64,000 bases of DNA from a virus (IMGVR_UViG_3300043444_000400:1-64000), one strand, 5' to 3'. Positions 46,168-55,158 are shown, counted from the first letter of the stretch. The notes: a model not told the origin generated them from the letters alone. A program made the numbers and translations.

Positions 46168-46240
46168 AGATGACGTGATTAGTCTAGTTTATGACGCTCT
46201 TGGAGTAGTTGAACCTGAACCTGCGGAGACCTACTTTTAA
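46145..46240 (+). other. Downstream frame of the gene at 45892 (last 31 residues)
   Basis: In the +1 frame relative to 45892 the reading continues AILRPSIKDDVISLVYDALG VVEPEPAETYF and stops at TAA 46238-46240. The acidic helical character and TAATG junction to the next gene indicate that this is the true C-terminus. Confidence 0.55.
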
Positions 46241-46638
46241 TGGTAAGAAAAATCTATGTCTGTGAAATTTGCCAAGAGGAATATGATACGGAGGAAGAAG
46301 CACTAGAGTGTGAAGCTCAAGGGTATATCCCCGCATTATTCCCTATTGGTACAGTACTAGAGTTACATGAGCGTTATCCTAAAGACTCTGATAATCCTTA
46401 TGTAGAACGTACAATTGTTGAGATTGTAAAGGGTTATGTAGAGAATTACACTTGTTATCTAGGACGTAAGCCTGTACATGAACAGGGGTATATACTTGAT
46501 GAGGAAATTCAGATTGGTAAAGAGCTATATGTAGGAGAAAATATTCCTCTATTAGACTCACATATTAAATGGGTGGGTAAACATACAAATGAAGTAGACG
46601 CTTTTACCTACATTAAAACTAAAAACAATTTACCTTAG
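46240..46638 (+). CDS. Small zinc-finger-like protein (132 aa)
   Basis: The N-terminus has CEICQEEYDTEEEALECEAQ, a CxxC plus a later Cys, similar to a short C2H2-type or ribbon finger. The rest is beta-rich. TAATG overlap with the preceding frame. Unknown function. Confidence 0.6.
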   Translation: MVRKIYVCEICQEEYDTEEEALECEAQGYIPALFPIGTVLELHERYPKDSDNPYVERTIVEIVKGYVENYTCYLGRKPVHEQGYILDEEIQIGKELYVGENIPLLDSHIKWVGKHTNEVDAFTYIKTKNNLP

Positions 46639-46646
46639 GAGTAGTT

Positions 46647-47057
46647 ATGCGAATTAAACAGATTGATGATACGGTTGTTTTTGATAACGGTGCGGTACTC
46701 TCTTATTTTCATGACCAGGATTGCTGTGAATATGTTGAAGCTGATTTCAGCTATTTGAAAGTTCCTAATTACCCTTATTCTATCTATGATGAGTACTTTG
46801 ATGACGATTTAGTAATTAAGAAGGTGGATAATATAGGGTTCTGCCTAGTTGGAATTACAGGAAATAAATGGTTAGTCCCTTGTTATAATGTGCAGAATGG
46901 TTATTACAATGATGCTTTGGATTTGATTTTTGAAGCTCCCGGAAAAGAGAAAGTTGTTATCGATGTTTCTGACTGCACTTCCGAAGAAGAGTATGATGAC
47001 TCACAGGAGGCTCTGTTAAAAGAAGCTCTGGCCTTATTTCCGTTTGAAGAAGTATAA
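46647..47057 (+). CDS. Unknown protein with HDQDCCE motif (136 aa)
   Basis: AGGAG precedes the ATG at 46647. The segment LSYFHDQDCCEYVEADFSYL (about residues 19-38) resembles the 'HxQDCCExV' centre of a small phage domain I recall as DUF7448. The C-terminus is strongly acidic. Function unknown. Confidence 0.6.
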   Translation: MRIKQIDDTVVFDNGAVLSYFHDQDCCEYVEADFSYLKVPNYPYSIYDEYFDDDLVIKKVDNIGFCLVGITGNKWLVPCYNVQNGYYNDALDLIFEAPGKEKVVIDVSDCTSEEEYDDSQEALLKEALALFPFEEV

Positions 47058-47087
47058 ACTGTAAATAATACTAAAGAGGATGATTCC

Positions 47088-47315
47088 ATGGACCAAGCAC
47101 TTAAAGTTTTATTAGCACACAAGACACAGCAAGCTAAGAAGAAGGTCATTGCAATGCGTAATGTTCTTAATGCTGTTGAATATACACCTCCTACACTCTA
47201 TGTTGTAGAGGATAAGATGGTAGAAGTTACTGATGTTCAAGAACCTGTAAAACATCCTTTACTTTCGTGGTCTGGAATTAAGGCACTTGTAGTAAAACTT
47301 ATTTTAGCTAACTAA
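47088..47315 (+). CDS. Unknown protein (75 aa)
   Basis: AGAGGATG lies upstream of the ATG at 47088. Basic N-terminal helix (KTQQAKKKVIAMRN), Val-rich centre. Not recognised. Confidence 0.55.
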   Translation: MDQALKVLLAHKTQQAKKKVIAMRNVLNAVEYTPPTLYVVEDKMVEVTDVQEPVKHPLLSWSGIKALVVKLILAN

Positions 47316-47328
47316 CAGAGGTAAATTG

Positions 47329-48138
47329 ATGGGGCTAGATACTGATTCTAGCCTTACTCGTATTCATACCGGATACAGTAAGGTTACAGCGAATGCAAAG
47401 ATTTTAGGATGTTCTACTCTATTACGAGGAAATAAGATTGCTAAGTCTGACCCTGCATGTAAAGCTTATAGCAATACAGAATGGTTAAGAATTTGTGCAT
47501 CTAAGTGTTTAAGTCTTCCTCTATTTAATGAATATGAGTATCTAAATCTCGATATTGACCAGCCTAACGTAACATATCTTCTTCATTGGGTTGAAGAGAA
47601 TATTATTGGTTTAGGCTCATACCTCTTTAATAAAGGAAACACTGACCGATATCATTTTCCTGGTACGCTGTTATCTTTTCTCAACGAAAGAAAAGCTTAC
47701 TATGAGGAAGAGTTCTATAAAGGTACAGGTAAACAAGGGATGAACTTCCCTATTGTTACAGACCCACAGTTACGTCAGCTAGATGAATTTAGAGTCTATG
47801 TTAGAGAACTAGAATCTAACTATGTACAGTGGTTAACTGATTCTCGTGTAGTTCTAGATTTATTCACTTCATTTAGTAAACCTTTAGACTCTCTTGTATT
47901 AGAGACTAGTGAAGTTGATGAAGTTAAGGATAATGAAGAACTTCATGTAGTTCTATACCGTACAGCTAGTATGATTAGGTCTCAGAAGATTCTTAATGAC
48001 CTCAGTAACTTCTTCTGGTGGTATACTCAGTTTGCTTGGTTAAAGATGTACCCTCAATCACCTATGAGGGAATGGACAAACACATATAACCCAGTGTTTG
48101 ACCCAACTAAAAACAATACAGAGAATAAGAATGATTAA
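47329..48138 (+). CDS. Unknown protein (269 aa)
   Basis: The ATG at 47329 has AGAGG upstream; a TTG at 47326 is in frame. Contains a helical, acidic region (LVLETSEVDEVKDNEELHVV) and aromatic C-terminal part (FFWWYTQFAWLKMYPQSP). No family recognised. Overlaps dut by 8 bases. Confidence 0.6.
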   Translation: MGLDTDSSLTRIHTGYSKVTANAKILGCSTLLRGNKIAKSDPACKAYSNTEWLRICASKCLSLPLFNEYEYLNLDIDQPNVTYLLHWVEENIIGLGSYLFNKGNTDRYHFPGTLLSFLNERKAYYEEEFYKGTGKQGMNFPIVTDPQLRQLDEFRVYVRELESNYVQWLTDSRVVLDLFTSFSKPLDSLVLETSEVDEVKDNEELHVVLYRTASMIRSQKILNDLSNFFWWYTQFAWLKMYPQSPMREWTNTYNPVFDPTKNNTENKND

Positions 48139-48718
48139 TTTTACCTACGAACTAGTAACAGAAACAGCTAAGGTTCCTACTAAAGCACATGATAGTGATT
48201 ATTGCTATGACGTATTTGCAAGTCTTACAGCGGGAAGAAAGCTAGAGTTTATTGTTGGGGATAAACCTGATAATGCGGGAACTATGCATGTTGTTCCCTT
48301 TCGTGATAAAGATGACCAGTTATATATTGATATTGCTCCTAATCATCATGTACAGATTCCTTTGGGTTTCAAAGCTCAATTATCTCCCTGTACTGTGTAT
48401 GTACCCTATAAGGTAACGCTTGATGATACCGAACTTTCCTATATGCCGGTAACTTTAGGGGCTAAGATGTATGTCCGGTCTAGTACAGCTATTATTAAGG
48501 GTTTACAGTTACAAAATAGTGTAGGTGTTATTGATTCCACTTATCCTAATGAGTGGATTATGTGGGCACGAAATACGAGTACTCGTGTTATTCGTCTGTA
48601 TGATGGGCATAAAGTAGCTCAAGTTGAATTTGGCTTCTCTCTAAATCCTAATTTTGTACAAGGTGAGGTTACGGTGAAAGACCGTACAGGTGGTTTTGGT
48701 TCTACGGGAACAGTATAA
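48131..48718 (+). CDS. dut: dUTPase (195 aa)
   Basis: Motifs in order: AHDSDYCYDVFAS (1), MYVRSSTAIIKGLQL (2), NSVGVIDSTYPNEW (3), HKVAQVEF (4) and DRTGGFGSTG (5, glycine-rich P-loop-like end). Longer than typical (about 150) through insertions between motifs 1 and 2. Hydrolyses dUTP to dUMP, the substrate of ThyX, and keeps uracil out of DNA. Confidence 0.9.
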   Translation: MINFTYELVTETAKVPTKAHDSDYCYDVFASLTAGRKLEFIVGDKPDNAGTMHVVPFRDKDDQLYIDIAPNHHVQIPLGFKAQLSPCTVYVPYKVTLDDTELSYMPVTLGAKMYVRSSTAIIKGLQLQNSVGVIDSTYPNEWIMWARNTSTRVIRLYDGHKVAQVEFGFSLNPNFVQGEVTVKDRTGGFGSTGTV

Positions 48719-48720
48719 AA

Positions 48721-49038
48721 ATGTCCTATCTCTGGTTAATTAAACAAGTTAATACACTTAATAACCAGATGTTTGATGCCGTCCCACAGAGATATTCTGA
48801 TAGAAAGAAATTTCTGTGGGATTGTTTATGCTTGCTCTATAGTGAGGGGTTAACAGAGATTGAGAAAGAAAGAATCTTACAATCTGAGTATTATCCTTGT
48901 CTTAAGAAATTATTTCCTGGCATTAAAATTAGTTCTGCTTTATTAAGTGTCTCTATTCTTTCGTTTTCACATCCTAGACTTAAGCATGTTAAGTATTGGG
49001 ATTGTAGAAGTAACAAAACAGCAAAGTGTGATTTGTGA
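48721..49038 (+). CDS. Unknown protein (105 aa)
   Basis: ATG at 48721, two bases after dut. Helical, with five cysteines. No motif recognised. It lies 3 bases before a kinase-like gene. Confidence 0.55.
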   Translation: MSYLWLIKQVNTLNNQMFDAVPQRYSDRKKFLWDCLCLLYSEGLTEIEKERILQSEYYPCLKKLFPGIKISSALLSVSILSFSHPRLKHVKYWDCRSNKTAKCDL

Positions 49039-49041
49039 TAT

Positions 49042-49716
49042 ATGATTTATCTTTTTCTTGGTTTATCAGCATCAGGGAAGACTACGGCGGCAAACCTACT
49101 TGATAAAATGTGTAAGCATGACTTAGTTTGTGCTGTTCTAGAAATTATCCACCCTTTTGATGAAGGAAAACGATTTCTAGAAAAAGTATATGGGTTACAG
49201 CTAGGGTTCTTAGATGACCAAAATAAGAAACATCAACTTGTATTAGGTTTAGATGGTATGCCTATGATATGGAATGATGGCCATAGTCCTACTTATCAAG
49301 ACTTAATGGTTAAAGAGTATTTGTTTCGTGAAGAAGTAGACCCATTCTTTTCTAGTAGATATTTGAAACGTAAACTAGAGGCATACTTTAAGGTTAAGGA
49401 TTACGGTGTTAATCATTTAGCTATTCACGGAGTACGAAAGAAAGAAGAGGTTGAACTTCTTGTTGATTTTAATAACTTTGATGCAAACTATAGTGGTTAT
49501 TACAAGAATGAAGTAGAAGTATTATATTTCACTAGAGATACGGAATACGCTAAACCTAGTGATATTAATCTTCAAGATAATCTGAAATACCTTAAGGATA
49601 ATGGTATTAAGGTGTATGAGATTGAGAATAACTTTACAACAGAAGATGAACTTAAGCATTACTTAGGTCATCTGTTATTTCCTAAGCGGGATTTTCTAAA
49701 AGAGAGTCGAGTCTAA
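49042..49716 (+). CDS. P-loop kinase-like protein (224 aa)
   Basis: N-terminal P-loop GLSASGKTT (residues 7-15) in the context MIYLFLGLSASGKTTAANLL; the middle contains HGVRKKEEVELLVDF and VEVLYFTRDTEYAK. The layout is like deoxynucleoside monophosphate kinases of phages. With dut, thyX and nrdJ nearby a role in nucleotide supply is plausible. Confidence 0.65.
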   Translation: MIYLFLGLSASGKTTAANLLDKMCKHDLVCAVLEIIHPFDEGKRFLEKVYGLQLGFLDDQNKKHQLVLGLDGMPMIWNDGHSPTYQDLMVKEYLFREEVDPFFSSRYLKRKLEAYFKVKDYGVNHLAIHGVRKKEEVELLVDFNNFDANYSGYYKNEVEVLYFTRDTEYAKPSDINLQDNLKYLKDNGIKVYEIENNFTTEDELKHYLGHLLFPKRDFLKESRV

Positions 49717-49921
49717 GAATATAGTCAAGATGATGAGGGCAAAGTATTTGTTTATAGTCTTTTTCTAAAGTCTTAAGCTTAATATGTTTTGTACTCCCTT
49801 GACTATCAATTAGAAATACTCTAGTTTCACAACTGTTAGACAATAGGCTTCTGGTCTCTACTATATCTTGTAGAAACCAGAGCTTATTATTCTTGTCAAT
49901 AAATGTAGTTTCGTTATCCAT
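49682..49921 (-). CDS. Small antisense-strand protein (79 aa)
   Basis: Minus strand, ATG at 49921-49919, one base away from the divergent ATG at 49923. Sequence MDNETTFIDKNNKLWFLQDI...FLIDSQGSTKHIKLKTLEKD has normal protein character. It overlaps the 3' end of the kinase-like gene by 35 bases. No room exists for separate promoters between the two divergent starts, so transcription signals must lie inside the neighbouring genes. Confidence 0.5.
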   Translation of the reverse strand: MDNETTFIDKNNKLWFLQDIVETRSLLSNSCETRVFLIDSQGSTKHIKLKTLEKDYKQILCPHHLDYILRLDSLLENPA

Positions 49922-49922
49922 T

Positions 49923-50744
49923 ATGACTTTCAAATTACCTTCCCTCCCTGTATTTGATTTATCTTTAGTATTTTATGTTGATTCTAACACAAAGGAATTC
50001 GTTAAGCCTAAGAATCACATTTTCCCTAATGCTTACTGGATTAGCTCTGAGATTACCGATGAAAATCAACATCTCTTTTTAGGATTTAATAAAGAAGAAA
50101 TTGGAAATTGGGTTAGTAACGACTATGAGCTTAAAGCCAGTATTAACTCTAGACTTAGAGATGGCGGAGGCTTATACTTAAGCTTTAGCAAATACCCAGA
50201 ATATTACTATCCTTATCTTCATATTGCTACTGACTTATTCATTGTTGAATTACAAGAGTCAGAGTATGAAGAGAAGTATCATTATACTTCTATGCCTTAT
50301 GTAGATAACACCTTTATCCTTAAGGATGCGGAAGAACATTTTAATTTATTTCCAGACCACCCTAATATTAGTGATTATACGAATGTTACGTATTATCAGA
50401 ACATTAATTACACTTATGATGACTCTACTTCTCTTCTAGCTCCTACTATTCCTAAAGTTTTAGACTTAGAACTAACTAAGAAGTGTTTAGTTCTACAAGT
50501 TGATAATCTTACCCACTTATATGTGAATAATACTTTGTGTGGTACTAAGATTAACGATGTTTGGTTCTTTATCTATGGTAGTGATATTCTTCAGTCCTCT
50601 TGTGTAAGAGACTTCAATAAACTAACGAAAGATAATGGCTATATGACTGTGCGTAGTGAATTTGAATTACTAGATAGAGAGATTCCTAATCAACAAGCTA
50701 ATATTCTACGTAGCTATCTGTTAGCTATTTTACAAGTTCTATAG
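49923..50744 (+). CDS. Unknown protein (273 aa)
   Basis: The ATG at 49923 is chosen; an upstream GTG-type extension would overlap the divergent gene. Beta-rich and Tyr/Asn-rich (TNVTYYQNINYTYDDS). No motif recognised. Confidence 0.6.
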   Translation: MTFKLPSLPVFDLSLVFYVDSNTKEFVKPKNHIFPNAYWISSEITDENQHLFLGFNKEEIGNWVSNDYELKASINSRLRDGGGLYLSFSKYPEYYYPYLHIATDLFIVELQESEYEEKYHYTSMPYVDNTFILKDAEEHFNLFPDHPNISDYTNVTYYQNINYTYDDSTSLLAPTIPKVLDLELTKKCLVLQVDNLTHLYVNNTLCGTKINDVWFFIYGSDILQSSCVRDFNKLTKDNGYMTVRSEFELLDREIPNQQANILRSYLLAILQVL

Positions 50745-50769
50745 TGAGATATTTTAGTTAAGAGGTCAT

Positions 50770-51837
50770 ATGTTCTTAAGTGTTCTAGATACAAAGGTCT
50801 TTGTTAGTCAGATTAAGCTACTTAATCATTGCAAAGAGGATAAATTATTTCTTTCGTTCTATCCTGATAAGTTTGTCTTTGGTAATAACACATTATGTTT
50901 TATTTATTATCAGGACAATACTAATGGTGTTCTTGATAACACTTACGAATCTTGTACCTTTATCCTTGATAGCCAGATGCTAATTAAGGCTAAGGATACT
51001 AAAACTCCTAAAGGTAATTCTTATCTATTTGTAGATGAAGAGACCTTACAAGGAGGCTTATATGTTGAGTGTCAAGGTACAGGGTATCAGTTAGCATTAG
51101 AGACTATAGAGAATACAGAGATAACAATTACCAACATTTCTTCTGAGAGTAGTAAGATTATCCTTTCTCCTCAAGCTCTAACTAATCTGTATAACCTTAG
51201 TCGTAATTATGGTAAGGCTTATCTAACTTCTTCCTATTTAGTAGGTTTCTCTGATATAGCTTGTGGCTTTTCTAAATTAGGACTAGCAGATGAAGAGTTC
51301 TGTTATTCCTTTGAACTTAAAGCTTCTCTAATTAATGGACTGAATAAGCTTACAGACTTCTTTTTTCTTTCGTTAGAAGATAATGTTAAATTCTTTGATA
51401 ACATTGAACGTCCAAGTTTTATCTTTATCAATGGTGTACAAGATAGTTTGGATGAGACACAAAAGCTTATCTTAGAGTTATTTAACAGTATTGAACAATG
51501 TACGAAAGTTGAACTTGGTTCAGGTAAAGAATTCTATAGTATTATCAATACGGCTAAGTCTTTCTCTGATACTCTAGTTCTTACCGAGACTGGGAGTATT
51601 GGGTATATTCAAGATAGCCAAGTTATTGAATATGCCAATATTGATATAGTACTTGAGCGGGATTTGTATTTTAGTCAAAAAGAATTAGATAAGTGTCTGT
51701 ATAACTTTAAGGCAAGTAAAGCCTTATCTATGTATTACGATTCTTTGGTATTCTTTAGTGCTGATAATAACTCACATTATGAGGTTATAATACCTTACAG
51801 AGTTATTAATATACATAATGAGAATACTGGGAATTGA
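50770..51837 (+). CDS. Unknown protein, possibly sliding-clamp-like (355 aa)
   Basis: AAGAGG precedes the ATG at 50770. Repeated short beta segments with a helix between (LSPQALTNLYNLSRN, FSQKELDKCLYNFKASKALS) and an end YEVIIPYRVI recall the three-part layout of DNA polymerase clamps, and the length is typical (about 366). The phage polymerase and RuvC nearby would fit. This rests on layout only and is weak. Confidence 0.45.
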   Translation: MFLSVLDTKVFVSQIKLLNHCKEDKLFLSFYPDKFVFGNNTLCFIYYQDNTNGVLDNTYESCTFILDSQMLIKAKDTKTPKGNSYLFVDEETLQGGLYVECQGTGYQLALETIENTEITITNISSESSKIILSPQALTNLYNLSRNYGKAYLTSSYLVGFSDIACGFSKLGLADEEFCYSFELKASLINGLNKLTDFFFLSLEDNVKFFDNIERPSFIFINGVQDSLDETQKLILELFNSIEQCTKVELGSGKEFYSIINTAKSFSDTLVLTETGSIGYIQDSQVIEYANIDIVLERDLYFSQKELDKCLYNFKASKALSMYYDSLVFFSADNNSHYEVIIPYRVINIHNENTGN

Positions 51838-52261
51838 TATAGGTACTGTGAATCTAGGGTTTGCTGTACTAGAGTTATCTAATAAAGAACTTATACACTC
51901 TAGTACGGTTAAGCTTGATAATAAAACATCATTAGGGGATAGATTAGTTAAGTTAGAATCTATCTTTAAGACTTATATAGATAAGAACAAAGTTAATGGT
52001 GTGATTATAGAAAAGCCTAATATACCTAAGGTTAACCTCTATTATCCTTGTGGCTTATTCTGTTACCTTAGTGCTAAGTCTAAATTAGAGTATCAAGAAG
52101 TTGGACCTACACAAGTTAAGAAGTTAGTTTGTGGTAACGGTAAAGCAACGAAAGAAGAATTAGAAGACTCAATCAGATTATCAGTAAATAACATTCCCTC
52201 TGTATTTAGTAGTAATCATGAAAGTGACTCTGTAGGAATTGCACTATGTTGGAAGATTTAA
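51818..52261 (+). CDS. ruvC: RuvC-like Holliday junction resolvase (147 aa)
   Basis: RNase H-like fold motifs: GIDIGTVNLGFAVLE (first Asp), VIIEKPNIPK (Glu), EVGPTQVKKLVCGNGKATKE (the 'GxGxATKEE' stretch) and HESDSVGIAL (final acidic pair). It resolves branched DNA before packaging. It overlaps the previous gene by 20 bases. Confidence 0.85.
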   Translation: MRILGIDIGTVNLGFAVLELSNKELIHSSTVKLDNKTSLGDRLVKLESIFKTYIDKNKVNGVIIEKPNIPKVNLYYPCGLFCYLSAKSKLEYQEVGPTQVKKLVCGNGKATKEELEDSIRLSVNNIPSVFSSNHESDSVGIALCWKI

Positions 52262-52445
52262 TAATGCAACATCTGTATTTGTAGTTTTAAGTAAAGATGC
52301 AACTAAACCCTGGGAATTAGGATTATGTGAACCTTATTATGAACTAGAGACAGAAGCTGAAGAGATGTGTAAGCAACTAAATCTTACAGCAGATAAGACT
52401 ATAGCTCCTTATTTTGTCGGCACTAAATTACTTTACGATTTTTAA
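52239..52445 (+). CDS. Unknown protein (68 aa)
   Basis: TTG start at 52239, overlapping ruvC by 23 bases; no other start is available before conserved-looking sequence (VFVVLSKDATKPWELGLCEP, then YYELETEAEEMCKQL). Function unknown. Confidence 0.55.
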   Translation: MHYVGRFNNATSVFVVLSKDATKPWELGLCEPYYELETEAEEMCKQLNLTADKTIAPYFVGTKLLYDF

Positions 52446-52446
52446 T

Positions 52447-52668
52447 ATGACTTGGAAACCTGGAAACCCTGACATTGTTTGGTTTATTTCTAAAAAGTAT
52501 AAATTTCCAACACCAATAGGTGAATATTATTGGAAAGACTTAGGTATTGGGGATGAATATACTGACTACTTTGATGATTATGATAAGGCTAAAGAAATTT
52601 TAGATTTCTTTATTAGAGAAGGTTATTATGTTGAGGTTTTACCCGGTTTGAAAGATGAAAATATCTAA
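52447..52668 (+). CDS. Unknown protein (73 aa)
   Basis: The ATG at 52447 follows the previous stop by 1 base. MTWKPGNPDIVWFISKKYKF; a small mixed domain with DYDKAKEILDFFIREGYYVE at the end. Overlaps the next gene by 14 bases. Confidence 0.55.
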   Translation: MTWKPGNPDIVWFISKKYKFPTPIGEYYWKDLGIGDEYTDYFDDYDKAKEILDFFIREGYYVEVLPGLKDENI

Positions 52669-52873
52669 ACTTAAGTCTGATATTCTAAGTGATAATCTTC
52701 TTCTTTTAACAGAAGAAGAAAAAGATTGTGCATACAGCTTAGAGAAAATGTTAGCTTGGCAAGAAGACTACAGTGAGAATGTAGAGTGGGATGAGTTTAA
52801 TCACTCTTACCTACAATGTCCTTATTGTTCTCACTGGGATGATAGCCCTTGTATCTGTTATGCAAGATACTAA
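52655..52873 (+). CDS. Small zinc-binding protein (72 aa)
   Basis: C-terminal LQCPYCSHWDDSPCICYARY contains CxxC and CxC, likely a single zinc site; the N-terminus is helical (SLEKMLAWQEDYSENVEW). Function unknown. Confidence 0.55.
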   Translation: MKISKLKSDILSDNLLLLTEEEKDCAYSLEKMLAWQEDYSENVEWDEFNHSYLQCPYCSHWDDSPCICYARY

Positions 52874-52875
52874 TT

Positions 52876-53271
52876 ATGAAAGTCTTTAGTATATACCTTG
52901 AAGATAATCCTCATTATTTTCGAGTTAAGTCATCTAGAGAAGATGACCCTAATAAGCCTCACTATCAGATATTAGCTTCATCCTATGATGAAGCTTATGC
53001 TATGGCTTTAAGTAAGCATCAGTATGGAATTAATCTACCGGCTATGGCACCTGATGTTTTTGATAGAGAGGGGGTATTTCATATTCGTAAATCCTTTCGT
53101 CTGTCAGATACATCTTATACAGGTCCACGTTGGGATGTAGCTGGTATTAGAGACAAATGTAAGCCTTTCTATACAAGTTATAAAGAGGCTATGGATTTAT
53201 GTGATTTATTGAATGAAGCTAATGGTGTTCCAATTTACAAAGTATATGAGGTTAAAAATGATGAACTATAA
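52876..53271 (+). CDS. Unknown protein (131 aa)
   Basis: The ATG at 52876 follows the previous stop by 2 bases. The start MKVFSIYLEDNPHYFRVKSS and the helix SYDEAYAMALSKHQYG are the main features. CTTTCGT at 53094 within the gene. Not recognised. Confidence 0.55.
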   Translation: MKVFSIYLEDNPHYFRVKSSREDDPNKPHYQILASSYDEAYAMALSKHQYGINLPAMAPDVFDREGVFHIRKSFRLSDTSYTGPRWDVAGIRDKCKPFYTSYKEAMDLCDLLNEANGVPIYKVYEVKNDEL

Positions 53272-53338
53272 CGAAGTTAATAATTTTGAACATCGTGGAA
53301 GTGGACGATAGAGGCATATTGATATAGGAGTACATAGG

Positions 53339-53443
53339 ATGTTAACTATGAAAGATAAAGACGATCAGAGTAAACCTATTAAGCGGGATGATAAATGGAA
53401 ACCCGGACCTAAAGACCCTAAACCTAAACCTAAAGACAAATAA
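53339..53443 (+). CDS. Lys/Pro-rich peptide (34 aa)
   Basis: TAGGAG lies 7 bases before the ATG at 53339. Sequence MLTMKDKDDQSKPIKRDDKW then KPGPKDPKPKPKDK: highly charged, disordered, with a proline-lysine repeat. Stop followed 2 bases later by the methylase start. The 67 bases upstream hold no other convincing gene. Confidence 0.5.
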   Translation: MLTMKDKDDQSKPIKRDDKWKPGPKDPKPKPKDK

Positions 53444-53445
53444 CA

Positions 53446-54288
53446 ATGAAAGCCCCCTGTAAATGGACAGGAGGTAAATCAAGGGAAGCTACCAACATTA
53501 TTAGGTACTTCCCTTCTACTATGCCTACAAACTATTATGAACCCTTTGTAGGCATGGGTAGTTTACTTCTTGCATATAAACCAACAAACCATATCTATCT
53601 CAATGACATTAACTCTTTTGTTAACCTACTGTGGAGATGCTTAAGGAATAAAGAACTACTTCATATAATGCTATATGAGTTAGATTGTCTCTTTCTTTTA
53701 TCTAATACAGAGGAAGAATATTATAAACAGAGAGATATCTTTAATAAGTATGGAAGTTTAGATAATTCTCTAGAAGAGAATATATTTCCTAAGTTAGCAG
53801 AACAATCTGCTAGATTTATTTATCTCTTAAACTTTGGTTATAACGGTCTCTGTAGATTTAATAAACAAGGTAAGTTTAATGTTCCTTACGGTAAACAATC
53901 CCCTAACATTGACCCTATAGTAAATAACTTAGTAAAAATTCATAATTATCTAAACTCCGTAGACTTAGTAATAACAAATACAAGCTATAGTCAAGTAGAT
54001 ACAGAGTTTGACCTTAGTAGTAGCTTCTTCTACCTAGACCCTCCTTATGACCAAACCTTTAACTCTTACTGGAATGATTCTGTATTTGATCAAGTTCAAT
54101 TATTTAATTGGATAAACCATAGTCTAAATAAAGCTAAATGGTTAATGACTAACTCAGGAACTGATTTAATACGAGAACTATATAGAGATTATGAGATTAT
54201 TGACTTATCTTCCTTTCGTTGTGTTGGTGCTACTAAAGAGAGTAGAGTTAAGGTTAATGATGTGATTATTAGAAATTATAAAGACTAG
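53446..54288 (+). CDS. dam: D12-class DNA adenine methylase (280 aa)
   Basis: Motifs: KWTGGKSREA (N-terminal motif X), YYEPFVGMGSLLLAY (motif I, AdoMet), NDINSFVNLLW and FFYLDPPYDQT (motif IV, DPPY catalytic). FNVPYGK lies between, in the target-recognition part. It methylates adenine N6; the site is unknown and few GATC are visible in this window. Probably protects phage DNA from restriction or marks it for packaging. Confidence 0.85.
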   Translation: MKAPCKWTGGKSREATNIIRYFPSTMPTNYYEPFVGMGSLLLAYKPTNHIYLNDINSFVNLLWRCLRNKELLHIMLYELDCLFLLSNTEEEYYKQRDIFNKYGSLDNSLEENIFPKLAEQSARFIYLLNFGYNGLCRFNKQGKFNVPYGKQSPNIDPIVNNLVKIHNYLNSVDLVITNTSYSQVDTEFDLSSSFFYLDPPYDQTFNSYWNDSVFDQVQLFNWINHSLNKAKWLMTNSGTDLIRELYRDYEIIDLSSFRCVGATKESRVKVNDVIIRNYKD

Positions 54289-54296
54289 TATCAGGT

Positions 54297-54989
54297 ATGA
54301 AATATATGGGAAGTAAGTCTAGATTAGTTAAGGACATAGTTCCACTAATGCTAGCTTATAGACAACCTGATGATGTATGGGTAGAACCATTTGTAGGAGG
54401 GGCTAATGTATTTAGTCAAGTAGCTAATCCTAGACTTGGTTCTGATGCTAATCCTTATACAATCCAAGCTCTTATCTCTATAAGAGATTATGTTAATGAA
54501 CTTCCTAAGAATAACTTAGAGTTTACTGAGGAAGACTATAGAAAGCTTAGACATAGTGATGCTTATCCTCATAAGGGTTTTGCTTCATTTACTTATAGTT
54601 ATGGTGCTAAGTTTTTAGGGGGATGGGCTAGGAATAAATCCAATAGAGATTACGTTACCGAAGCATATAATAGTGCGGTTAAACAATCTCCTTTACTACA
54701 AGGAAGTGATTTAATTTGTTGTGATTATAAAGATTTAGTTATTCCTTCCAATGCAATTGTGTATTGTGACCCACCTTATAAGAACACAACTCAATACAGT
54801 AAGATAGCTAAGTTTAATCATGATGAGTTCTGGGATTGGTGTAGAAACCTACCCTGTAAAGTCTTCGTTAGTGAATATGAAGCACCCGATGATTTTACCT
54901 GTATTTACGAAAGAGAAATTGACACTTGGGTAAATAAGAAAGAGGGTAAGTATAAGAAAGCTAGTGAGAAATTATTTACTTATGCGTAA
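54297..54989 (+). CDS. Second D12-class DNA adenine methylase (230 aa)
   Basis: KYMGSKSRL (motif X), VWVEPFVGGANVFSQV (motif I), SDANPYTIQAL and VYCDPPYKNTTQY (motif IV). A shorter, different D12 subtype from the gene 8 bases upstream, so the two probably have different targets. Confidence 0.85.
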   Translation: MKYMGSKSRLVKDIVPLMLAYRQPDDVWVEPFVGGANVFSQVANPRLGSDANPYTIQALISIRDYVNELPKNNLEFTEEDYRKLRHSDAYPHKGFASFTYSYGAKFLGGWARNKSNRDYVTEAYNSAVKQSPLLQGSDLICCDYKDLVIPSNAIVYCDPPYKNTTQYSKIAKFNHDEFWDWCRNLPCKVFVSEYEAPDDFTCIYEREIDTWVNKKEGKYKKASEKLFTYA

Positions 54990-55158
54990 TCGTTATAAAT
55001 ATAAACTATCTTCTAGAAGTAGATATCAAGGATTTTGTTCTTATTGTGATAGATGTTATGTAGAGAATAATAAGAAATGTGACCTTTGTGGAAGACGTAA
55101 TAAAGAGAGTAAGAGCAGAGTTAAACCTCCTAAATCTTGTTTACTAGGAAATTGGTAG
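54982..55158 (+). CDS. Small zinc-ribbon protein (58 aa)
   Basis: ATG at 54982, overlapping the methylase stop by 8 bases. FCSYCDRCYVENNKKCDLCG gives two CxxC pairs typical of a zinc ribbon, between basic ends. Possibly nucleic-acid binding. Unknown. Confidence 0.6.
   Translation: MRNRYKYKLSSRSRYQGFCSYCDRCYVENNKKCDLCGRRNKESKSRVKPPKSCLLGNW

Noticed and set aside
53258-53311. A 17-codon ORF (MMNYNEVNNFEHRGSGR)
   Set aside because: Too short, without a ribosome site of its own and with nothing else to support it.
53446-54989. GATC as the target of the Dam-like methylases
   Set aside because: GATC sites are few in the window and no pattern ties the enzymes to them; target unknown.
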